From Microstegium vimineum (Eukaryota > Streptophyta > Magnoliopsida > Poales > Poaceae), in contig CM039141.1 in NCBI GenBank assembly GCA_022036555.1, positions 6,669,773 through 6,733,772 of the forward strand: 64,000 bases of DNA, written 5' to 3'. The position numbers and the translations under genes were made by a program. Position 1 is the stretch's first letter. Each line of letters begins with the position of its first letter. The notes below the pieces were generated by a model. That model was not told the DNA's origin and did not search any database. It saw only the letters and a list, made by a program, of their open reading frames with translations. Positions 55,105 through 64,000 of this stretch are shown in pieces.

Positions 55105-56600
55105 TGTTTCTGGGCTGGGCTTGTTTGATTGTTCATGTATTCATCTTATTTTTCAATCTAGAGTTTACTAATTACTCCGTGGACAGATTACTGCCAAAAA
55201 ATGCCTTAACCAAATAGCACCTCAGTTTGAGCTCAGATTTTATCGCCAGCCAATTGAAGTGGATGATTGAGCCGGCATCGATCCATCGAAAGGCTCACCC
55301 CTTCCCGCTTCTTATCCACTCAATGGATCCTACCTGCTACTGCTAGAGTGGTAGTCGTAGCCTCCTTCCAGAAGCAACCGGCCGGAAAGCAGCAGCCAGC
55401 GACGGCGATGACCTACCGATGGGCGGCGGCATCGTCGGAACCCGTGACGATGCAAGCACGGCCCCCTGGATTTGATAGGTATGATTGATAAATATAAATA
55501 AATAAAACGAGAAAGAAAAACTCATCATCAGCTGATTCAATGAGAGTCGCAAGGAATTGACGTGGGATGACAAGGACACACGCGGATTGTATCGCACCAT
55601 CAAAAACCGTGTTGTTGCATGCAATCCTTGATTCCACACTTAGATCAGATCATAACCACAATTAAGTAAACAAATCGTTTCAACCTACGCCATATGCATG
55701 TCACCTGATCGAGATAATAAGTTAATCTAATTTGGTCCTCAATCAAACTACCCTGTTGTGTATGTTCCATGTTCGGCGTATCGATCTACAGAGACTCCGT
55801 CAGGAGTACGTATCTACACAGAGTACGTACACACACACGGCACCGCGCGACTCCGCTCGTCACCGCGCGCGTACACACAGCCTGACTGACTAGCCAGCTT
55901 GACGAGGTGCATGCATGCCTTCCCTTGCCAGCGCGACTCCGGCCGGGGGCATTGCCGATGAAGATTCATGAGATCACTAATAAGTCGTTTTCGTTTTTCT
56001 GAGATGGACGACGACTCGTGACCGTTTCATCGTCGTTCTCGACGCGTGTCCGGTCATTAGTTTTAAGTTTCCGTGTGACGTGACGTGACGATCGATCGAT
56101 ATGATGCCCCGTCAAAAGCAGCAGCAGCATGCACGTACCAAATATGTATAAACCACCGATCGAGAGACGGCCGGCGCGGCAGGGCAGGGCAGCGGTCTGT
56201 GCACGCAACGCAGCGACGCGCCAACCGACACGTACCGCCCGCGCGCGCGCGGCCGGGTCAAAAGCAGCTCGACGCCGTCGCCGTCGCCGTGGTCGCTCGC
56301 TTCCCTGTGCCGCGTGCCGGCGGCTGCGGCGAGCTGAACTCTCGATCGCTTGGTGTAGCTAGCTAGTCTTGGGTTGGGCTGGGTCGTCGTCGTATGGACG
56401 AAGCGAAGCGTGCGCCCCCGTTGCACGTACGCAGTTTCCACGTACTGGTGCATCTCAGCAGCATTTGCTTTCCACTTCTACCCCGGTCCGTCCGTCACAC
56501 GCTGACACGCACGCGAACGCTTCGTCTCCGAGGCTCAGTCGCTACTGCCTACTGGTGGGTGCACGGCAGCACGGCTCCAGCTAATATAATGCGGGCAAAG
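55105..56600. other. Intergenic stretch, no supported gene
   Basis: It includes a CpG-rich patch at 55840-56560 with (GCGC)n and GATCGATCGAT runs. Open frames there are short and overlap on both strands. It could be a degenerate promoter or first exon, but no splice or protein signal supports this. Confidence 0.45.
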
Positions 56601-56602
56601 CT

Positions 56603-56925
56603 TTGGTCTCTTTCACTTCAAGGGGGGAAAAATGAAAACAAAAGTAATGTTGTAGGTATGGACATAAGCCTGGTCTCTTTCACCTTCCTCGTCGTCATCA
56701 GAAATAATAAAAAATAAAAACCACAAGAAAAAAGTAATAATAATGCACGTAAACCAGCCGGTCTCTTTTACACATCTTCATTGGAAAAAAAACCCACAAG
56801 AAAAGAAGGAAAAAAAAGTAATGGTGCAGGTAATAAGTCTGGTCTCTTTCGTACGTGTTATTTTTGAAGGAAAATAAAGGAAAGAAAAAACAGAGGTTGC
56901 TGCTGTGCTGGTCTCTTTCAATTCC
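56603..56925. repeat. Five-fold degenerate tandem repeat with GGTCTCTTTC core
   Basis: The core GGTCTCTTT(C/T) starts at about 56605, 56672, 56760, 56841 and 56910, spaced 67, 88, 81 and 69 bp apart. Between cores lie A-rich runs and, in three units, AGTAAT...TGCA(G/C)GTA. No coding frame runs through it. Confidence 0.7.
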
Positions 56926-57977
56926 TGCTGCCTTAGCTTAGCTTGGTGGCCTAACAAAGGTACTCCGAACCTCTCCTCCTACTACGGCCAATAGCAATAA
57001 CCAACCGCTCCGGATGACCCTAACTAACCCCAAGCCCCACACCCAGTCTTTGATATTACTTACTTAACTAAATTAATTGATTTCTAAAAAAGCCTGATAT
57101 GTTTTGATCCTCTATTGATGTCACGAGGAGCGAAACCAACCCCTGCATTTCACCTACTCGAGATGTATCATGGTGTTTAATTAACTGGCAGGTTAGGTGA
57201 ACACCTGCCTCGCATCGCATCACATGACTTTCATATGTACGTAGTGCAAGTTAAAGAACCGGCCGGTTCATCATGCATGTCACTTTTGCTTATATAGTTG
57301 TTTGTTTACACATCATTCTTTCACAGTCCTTTAGACTTCATTAACTCTGAGTTGAACTGCCTACTTACTTAATTTGTTGGCAAAACAAAAATGGTTCACA
57401 CGCCGGTCTAGTAGAGTAGTAGTAGCAGTCACATTATTCATTCATAACTGACATCTCATGTTACTTGTTCGTTTGGCTTATCACAGTCATTGGAACAAAC
57501 GATCAAACCAATGAGGCTGTGCCTGCCTTTGGTGGGATATGATTCGATCTCATCAGAGCCAGGGCCAGGGGCAAGCATGATGCAACAGCAAGCTAAGCCT
57601 GCAGGCTAGCAGGTGATAGGATCTAACGGAAAGTGGCACGGAGTGCTACTGCATTTGTCAGCATCATAGGATTGCTACAATATTTGTGGGCATCAGAAAG
57701 TAGAGTTAGCTCACGGAAAGCGTACTTTGGTTGCTTGCTTGCTTTCTTTCTTTCTTTCTTTCTCCAAAAGCTCGCATCATTAGATGACACTTAACAGGTC
57801 AAATGCATGCTCCATCGCCGTGTATGTTAGACAAAAGATCGTTCGGTTGCTTGTCCACATTGTTCATTCAGCTAGCTCCTCCATTCCCAAGCCCCATGCA
57901 TGATCACACCTTTTAAATTTCGCACCTTTAGCTTTAGGACAGAGCGAGTTTACTTTTACACAAAATCATTTAACATG
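56926..57977. other. Intergenic stretch, no supported gene
   Basis: Nothing was recognised apart from a (CTTT)n microsatellite at about 57740-57765. Confidence 0.5.
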
Positions 57978-58207
57978 TACTCCTTTCGTTCGAAAAAATA
58001 ATGCAATTTCCATTTTTTATAAAAAAAATATACTAACATCTATAATATTCAATAAGTAATATTAATTAATTATGGAATATATTTTTCATAGAAAAAAACA
58101 TTTAGAGACATAAATATAGATGATATTTTCTGTAGAGTAAGTCAGATTTAAGAAAGTTTGTCTTGTTTTAAATAAAAAACACATCTTTCTTTGGGATGGA
58201 ATAAGTA
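57978..58207. mobile_element. Stowaway-like MITE
   Basis: It starts TACTCCTTTCGTTCGAAAAA and ends TTTCTTTGGGATGGAATAAG then TA. The ends are diverged inverted copies of the CTCCNTTCG...GGATGGA type. The AT-rich body has the GTCAGATTTAAGAAAGTTTG motif common in such elements. Confidence 0.65.
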
Positions 58208-59860
58208 CTGTAGAAGACAAAAAAAAAAAGAACTATATCAAAAACGACTACAGCTAGCTTCTGGATCTCATTTCAAAAAACTACAGCTATTTTGACACGT
58301 TTATAAAAAAAAGGAATTTAACTTTGTGACTACGTGACAAAGGTGGCTCGAGGGTGGATTGCAAATTAGAGACGTGTCCATGCTGTCAATAGTCTGTATA
58401 AGTATAACATCGTACTGACTCTGTTATCGGTGTAACATTGTATACAATAGACAAGTGTACTTGCTTGTAATAGCACTACACACACAGGTACTAGGTGTTT
58501 AAGATCCAGTTTGAACTTTCTCATCTTGCCAGTTAAAAACTGACTGCTATGCATGTGTCAGTACACCAAAATATACTTCTAAGCTAAGCTCATCATTAAA
58601 GCATCTTGAGGTTCAAGTACCGTGTGATGCTAATGCGATGTTACTTATGACCAGCCTTCTTAATTACTCGTGTAGCCTACACCATGATATCCGAATATAA
58701 GCCTGTATTTCCTAGTGTTTCTGCTGTTTTTTAATGGACCCAAGGTATTCTCTCGTCATGCGCATGTGTGTGTTGCTTCTGAGAACGAACACATATGCAA
58801 TTGGCGTGTTGCTTGGTCAAATCAAACTGATCGAGATGACATGGCTTGGTAGCCTCTCAAAAATTAATTCCAAATTAATGGACCCAACCCAACCCCAACG
58901 TTTTGTTCAAACCACCTAGCCTCCAGCCTGGCATGCATGCATATGCCAACTCAAACTACTCATCACCCTCAGTACTTCCAAGCAAGCAAGCAAAGTAAAA
59001 TCCATAGGAGTACAACACAACTAAGCAAGTGTGCAATGCAAGGTATAGACGACTGGTAGAATGATCTCAGTGCACTAAATTTTCAGCCGCCATTGCTGCC
59101 CTCATTGTCTTGGCTTGGATATGTGAGTTGTCTATGACCGAGCAGTCTGACTCATCAACACACAGGTAAAGAGAGATTCAAATTCTCCAGTGTTTGTTTT
59201 TAAGAAGAGACAATGTATGTTAGCATTGTACAGCTAGCTATTGGCATCATACTTTCTTGCCGTTATATATGTTCTCCTTAATAATCAAGTCGTGTTAAAA
59301 AGGGTATATGTCCTTATGTTAATAGATCTGATTTCAGTTTTATCCTAGATGGAAAAGTAGGAGAACGACATGGCTTGATTTATTCCATGATATTGAATAT
59401 ATAGTGTCTTTGAGAGTGGTGTTTTGTTATGCCAGCTTAGAAAGATGCTTTAATGTGAGTTTCACATATGCCAATTTGCCAACAATATGTGAGTTTTATG
59501 GGCCCAACCAACCTAACGTGAGTTTTGAATGTACATTGTACCAAACACATTACATGACAATTAACTTCTTGCTGTTAGTTTTAACTTTTATGAAGAGGTG
59601 GCACAAGCTAGTATGTTATAACAAAAATTGTCTTTTAGTCATCATTTTCCCTAGTTGTTGTATACATGCATTGTGTATGACTAAACATTATGACACGAGA
59701 TAAACAAAAAAAACGGGTGTCATCCATCATAACAAATGCCACATGACACAATATCTTACCATTGTTTGCCTTAAGATATGATGATATACTTAGACGTGTG
59801 ATGATAAATTTTTGCATGCCATATAATTGCTTGTTTTAGAAATGGTGTATGCTAAGAAAT
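58208..59860. other. Intergenic stretch, no supported gene
   Basis: AT-rich, with scattered short frames. A GAGTTGTCTATGACCGAGCA motif at about 59121 resembles motifs in the repeat array further right (about 60025 and 61777), so the decayed repeat may extend to here. Confidence 0.4.
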
Positions 59861-59869
59861 TTGTGTAAT

Positions 59870-62200
59870 ACACTATCTTAGTTCTTATTACTATGCAGAA
59901 TATGGGTGCCGCCCTATAGATCTTGATTTAACTTAAATGCATTTTCTTATATATCTAAGGGATATAACAATTTGTCTAAAGCCAATTTTTAGTTATCCAT
60001 GTGCTACATTTTTGATATACACGCGAGTTGTCCATGATCGAGTAGTGTATCAAAAGACGTCCATAAAGTCATAAGTACAATTATACATTACAATAAAATA
60101 TACAAAGTGAGATATGATTTCTTAGTTGTAAGTTTTTAAAAGTGATGATAATATGTATAAAAATTCCCACACGTCATGATTTTTTAATTGCACTTAGCTT
60201 TGGAGAGAGGCTATCTATACCTACTGGTATGTTATAATAATTTCCACAAAATATATGGTGTTAATTGTACTTGTTCTTTTTAAAGGATTCTACATCTTGA
60301 TTTACTAATTCAAGCAAAAACATTTTTCCTTGTGTAAGGGACATATATGCTAACATCATATCTTCTACAAAAATTTTAGATGTATATATGCCTCTCCTAT
60401 AGTATGACACAAGATAAACATGAAAATTGTCTATCACAACAAGTCTAATGCGGCACCATATATTACCATTGTTTGGGTGAACAAGTGATGATCCAAGAGG
60501 AGAGCATCAATAGTATTTCACTACACGTTGTATTTCTTAATTGATATGTTTGTTTTAGTTATGGGGCTTACTAATAGATATGGGCACAAAACAAATCTTG
60601 AATTCCTTCTACTATGTGAAGTATGACTGTCGCTCACGGTTTATTAGTTTAGGTTAAATATCTCTTGCTATATATCTTGAAGATAGACCGCAAAATGCGT
60701 CCATAACGTCGCAAGTGAAAGTATGTGTTACCGACGTGATATACAAGCGATAGTTTTCTAGCTACATATGCATTTTAAAAAGCGAGGATACTTAATGCAA
60801 CAAATCCCATATACGCATCATGATTTCTTAAATGTATTCGTTATGGATAGAGGATAGATATTGGCGGTGCGGTGGTGTTGTGTGGTGCGTGTTGATGTCT
60901 CAATCTAACCGACCGGTGTTGTTTGTTGCCTTTTACTTTTAATTGGTGGCTTTACTATCGTTTTTGGTTGTTACCGTTGCTCGACCCTCGAGGGTTTTGT
61001 TGCTCTATTGCATTACCCAATCTGGGTTCTTTATTTTTCTAATATAACCGGCAACTTTCTTGTTCGATTCGTTCAAAAAAAATTATATACAAAAGTATGA
61101 GTGTCGCTCACGGTTTATTAGTTTAGGTTAAATATCTCTTGATATATATCTTGAAGATAGACCGCAAAATGCGTCCATAACGTCGCAAGTGCAAGTATGT
61201 GTTATCGACGTGATATACAAGCGGTAGTTTCCTAGCTGTATATGCAATTTAAAAAGCGAGGATACTTAATGTAACAAATCCCATATACGCATTATGATTT
61301 CTTAATTGTATTCGTTATGGATAGAGGATAGATATCGGCGGTGCGGTGGTGTTGTGCGGCGTGGTGTGTTGATGTCTGAATCTAACCGATCGGTGTCGTT
61401 TGTTGCCTTTTACTTTTAATTGGTGGCTTTACTGTTGTTTTTGGTTGTTACCGTTGCTCGACCCCCGAGGGTTTTGTCGCTCTATTGCATTACGTACCCA
61501 ACCTGTCATTTTTGGTTGTTTCCGTTGCTCGACCCTCAAGGGTTTTGTCGCTCTATTGCATTACCCAATTTGGATTCTTTATTTTTCTAATATAACCGGC
61601 AACTTTCTTGTCCGATTCGTTGGAAAAAAACTATATACATAAATCTTTAATTCCTTCTACTATGCGAAATATGAGTTCAGCTCACAATTTATTAATTTAG
61701 GTTAAATATATTTTGCTATATATCTTAAAGATAGACCGGTTTTATTACACTCTTTTCTCAATAACCATTATACATGAGTTGTTTGTGATCGAGCAATGTA
61801 TCAAAAGGCATCTATAAAGTCGTAAGTACAAGTATGCGTTACTGACACTCTTTTCTCAATAACCATTATACATGTGCTGTATATGAATTTTAAAAAGCGA
61901 AGATATATGTGCAACAGATATACCGTATCTACATCATGATTTCTTAATTGTATTCATTCTAGATAGAGGGTATATATCGGCTGTGCGGTGGTGTTGTCCG
62001 GCGCATGTAGATATCTCAATCTTACCGACCAATGTCGCTTGTTGCATGTAGTGTCGTTTTTGGTTGTTACCGTTGTTACCGTTACTCGGCCCTTGAGGGT
62101 TTTATTGCTCTACTGCATTACCCGATCTAGGTTCTTTATTTTCCCAATACAACTCGTAACTTTTTTGTCCGATTCGTTGAAAAAAAACCTATATACACAA
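59870..62200. repeat. Tandem array of about four decayed units with LINE-like 3' tails
   Basis: Units begin near 59870, 60590, 61091 and 61641. The second and third are about 95% alike by eye over some 470 bp; the first and fourth are much diverged. Each of the last three ends with GTTCTTTATTTT(T/C)C...ACTTTCTTGT(C/T)CGATTCGTT (diverged in the fourth), followed by a run of A (about 61075, 61622 and 62180). This resembles grass LINE 3' tails. No reverse transcriptase frame is present. Confidence 0.65.
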
Positions 62201-62550
62201 GTAGTATATTATAATAAATTCTGCAATATATTGCAATCAGATACACAAGCAATTGAGACTTGTCTTAATTTCTATGATGTGAAATAAGAGGATTGGGCTT
62301 GATTCATTGATCTAGAGTGAATGATTATCGTTGTGTCAAAAAATTAATAATCGTTTTTGCTATTGTGCAGATATTGTGCATTTTAATTTTTATTTTAGGT
62401 GGCAATCAGAGGACCCACCGAATGCTCCTCAAAGATGTTTGTTCCATCATCACTGTTCGGCTGCGTTCGCCGCCACAGGTCACACACAACAATAGCGGCC
62501 CAACCTCTAACCGCCAATAGTTTTCTATACTCTTCTGCTAAGCTGAGCCA

Positions 62551-62630
62551 TTTATACCCCCTCTCTCTCCCCCCATTCCTCTTCTTCTCATAGTCATCCG
62601 AGAGACCTTCTCTCTGTGGCGACGGCGGCC
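62551..62630 (+). promoter_or_regulatory. Core promoter and leader of the GT61 gene
   Basis: TTTATACCCCC at 62551 is a likely TATA box. A pyrimidine-rich stretch (CTCTCTCTCCCCCC) follows at the expected initiation distance, and the ATG is 80 bp downstream, so the leader is about 45-50 nt. Confidence 0.6.
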
Positions 62631-64000
62631 ATGGTGCAACAGCAGCAGCAGCAGCACAGAATCTACATCTTGCAGTTCAGGAAGAGCGAGCCGGAGAAGG
62701 AGGTGGCATGCAAGGTGTCGCAGACCAAGGGCACCGGGCGGCGGGTCATGTACTACTACCAGGACCACGGCAACGCTGGCGGCAAGAGCGGCAAGCTGGT
62801 GCACTCCAGGGCGCTCGGCCTTCGGCGCATCTTGGCCATGCTCCTGCTCTCTTTCCTCTGCGTGGGGACGCTGTTCGTGGCGCCCGTCTCCTTCCTCTCC
62901 TTCGTGCATAGCGACGAAGGCGGCGCGGCTGTGGCAGCCACGGCGGCCACGGCGGCGCGGGGCGGTGTGCCCGGGCCGTGCTCGGCCGTGGGGAACGACA
63001 GCCTCTGCTGCGACCGCACGTCGGAGCGCGCGGACATCTGCTTCGCGCGGGGCGACCTGCGCATGCACTCGGCGAGCGCGTCGTTCCAGCTCGTGTCCGC
63101 GGCCGCCGGCAACGGCAACGGCAACTCGACGGCGGCGGAGGAGGAGCGGATACGGCCGTACACGCGCAAGTGGGAGGCGAACGTGATGGCGACGATCGAC
63201 GAGGTGCGTCTTCGGCGCGTGGTCCCCGGCGGCGGCGACGAAGCCCGGTGCGACGTGCGGCACGACGTGCCGGCCGTGGTGTTCTCCACCGGCGGGTACA
63301 CGGGCAACGTGTACCATGAGTTCAACGACGGCATCCTGCCGCTGTTCGTGACGGCGCAGCACCTCCGGCGGCGCGTGGTGCTGGTGGTCCTCGAGTACCA
63401 CGACTGGTGGATGACCAAGTACGGCGACGTGGTGTCCCAGCTGTCGGCGTTCCCGCCGATCGACTTCACCGCCGACCGCCGCGTGCACTGCTTCCCCGAG
63501 GTGATCGCCGGGATGCGCATCCACGGCGAGCTGACCGTGGACCCGGCGAGGACGCCAGAGGGGAAGAGCATCGGCGACTTCCGCAGGCTACTCGACGACG
63601 CCTACCGCGGCCGCATCGAGTTCCTGGAGCGCCTGGAGCGCCGCACGGCTCGGAAGCGCCTCCGCCTTCGCCAGCGCCACGTGCGCCGCGGCGCCGTGGC
63701 CGTGGTGCCCCGCGCCCCGCCACGCGAGGAGGACCCACCAACCAGGCCCAGGCCGAGGCTGGTGATCGTGTCGAGGACGGGGTCCCGCGTGATCGAGAAC
63801 GAGGCGGACGTGGCAGCGGTGGCGACGGACGTGGGGTTCGACGTGCGCGTGATCCGTCCGGACCGCACCACGGAGATGTGCAAGATATACCGGGAGCTGA
63901 ACGGCAGCGACGCCATGGTGGGGGTGCACGGCGCCGCCATGACGCACTTCCTGTTCATGCGCCCCGGGAAGGTGTTCATCCAGGTGGTGCCGCTGGGCAC
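62631..64000 (+). CDS. GT61 family glycosyltransferase (DUF563), 5' part, cut by window end
   Basis: Grass GT61 enzymes are Golgi type II membrane proteins. Several add arabinose or xylose side chains to xylan; the exact activity of this member cannot be told. The open frame runs 456 codons from ATG 62631 to the window end with no intron. Residues 1-66 are cytosolic (MVQQQQQQHRIYILQFRKSE), and 67-91 form the membrane anchor (ILAMLLLSFLCVGTLFVAPV). An Ala-rich stem follows, then the luminal domain. Family landmarks are NDSLCCDRTSERADICFARG, YTRKWEANVMATIDEV, FSTGGYTGNVYHEFNDGILP, the KYGDVVSQLS region, RLVIVSRTGSRVIENE and the near-C-terminal VGVHGAAMTHFLFMRPG. A long Arg-rich insertion (ERRTARKRLRLRQRHVRRG) lies before RLVIVSR. 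It is very GC-rich (third positions nearly all G/C), as many grass genes are. The last 50 or so residues are outside the window. Confidence 0.95.
   Translation, partial: MVQQQQQQHRIYILQFRKSEPEKEVACKVSQTKGTGRRVMYYYQDHGNAGGKSGKLVHSRALGLRRILAMLLLSFLCVGTLFVAPVSFLSFVHSDEGGAAVAATAATAARGGVPGPCSAVGNDSLCCDRTSERADICFARGDLRMHSASASFQLVSAAAGNGNGNSTAAEEERIRPYTRKWEANVMATIDEVRLRRVVPGGGDEARCDVRHDVPAVVFSTGGYTGNVYHEFNDGILPLFVTAQHLRRRVVLVVLEYHDWWMTKYGDVVSQLSAFPPIDFTADRRVHCFPEVIAGMRIHGELTVDPARTPEGKSIGDFRRLLDDAYRGRIEFLERLERRTARKRLRLRQRHVRRGAVAVVPRAPPREEDPPTRPRPRLVIVSRTGSRVIENEADVAAVATDVGFDVRVIRPDRTTEMCKIYRELNGSDAMVGVHGAAMTHFLFMRPGKVFIQVVPLG

Noticed and set aside
62538..63571. Long minus-strand open frames of 328 and 271 codons over the GT61 region
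   Set aside because: They are His/Arg/Ala-rich mirror frames of a very GC-rich coding sequence. The plus frame carries the GT61 motifs, so these are composition artefacts.
1..64000. CRISPR arrays, phage or bacterial defence systems, rRNA genes
   Set aside because: No regularly spaced short repeats with unique spacers, no bacterial gene organisation and no rRNA sequence were seen; introns and elements are plant-type throughout.

Overview
The window looks like nuclear DNA of a grass, probably a panicoid or Andropogoneae-type species. The reasons are GT-AG introns, a GC-rich first exon followed by AT-rich introns in the one intact gene, several Stowaway-type MITEs, a tRNA-derived SINE, a MULE with accessory genes, a Ty3/gypsy element of the kind that carries an antisense extra ORF, and a grass-type GT61 glycosyltransferase gene. 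The genus is an inference and was not tested.

Layout. (1) 1-1100: a MITE end, then a broken glyoxalase/FosB-like gene on the minus strand. (2) 1635-10146: an 8.5-kb Mutator-like element (MULE) with long, GC-rich, degenerate TIRs. It holds a MuDR-type transposase (one in-frame stop), a nine-exon plant-mobile-domain gene (several stops and a frameshift), a small Cys/Pro-rich ORF, and a convergent three-exon GRF-zinc-finger/coiled-coil gene with an open frame. (3) 10.4-10.9 kb: two adjacent Stowaway MITEs. (4) 12560-23120: SEC31, the COPII outer-coat gene. It has 22 coding exons and 1128 codons with a clean frame; intron 9 carries the 5' part of an LTR retrotransposon. (5) 24-27.5 kb: flanking DNA, a truncated MITE, a small collagen-like glycine-rich ORF and a Stowaway MITE. 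(6) 27536-44033: a complete Tat-like Ty3/gypsy retrotransposon in minus orientation. LTRs are about 1.40 and 1.45 kb, the TSD is AGACC, and the PBS matches a tRNA-Arg 3' end. Gag-pol has five in-frame stops and one frameshift. An intron-containing antisense ORF lies between integrase and the 3' LTR, and a 1241-bp Angela/BARE-like solo LTR (TSD GTCTC) is nested in it. (7) 44-46 kb: AT/purine-rich repeats with a Helitron-like 3' end. (8) About 46.1-50.4 kb: a second, largely deleted direct copy of the SEC31 locus flanks, carrying a SINE. (9) 50.4-62.5 kb: mostly gene-free, with MITEs, a gene fragment and repeat arrays. (10) 62631-64000: the 5' part of a GT61 gene, cut by the window end.

The main result is historical. 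The 46-50 kb block is paralogous to pieces of the 1-25 kb block. It contains the pre-insertion site of the MULE, while the 1-25 kb block contains the pre-insertion site of the SINE. This supports a direct duplication of the SEC31 locus, loss of nearly all of the second SEC31 copy, and later independent insertions into each copy. The host genes here (SEC31 in ER-to-Golgi transport, GT61 in Golgi wall-polysaccharide synthesis) have no evident operational link. I found no CRISPR array, rRNA or tRNA gene, or bacterial-type operon.
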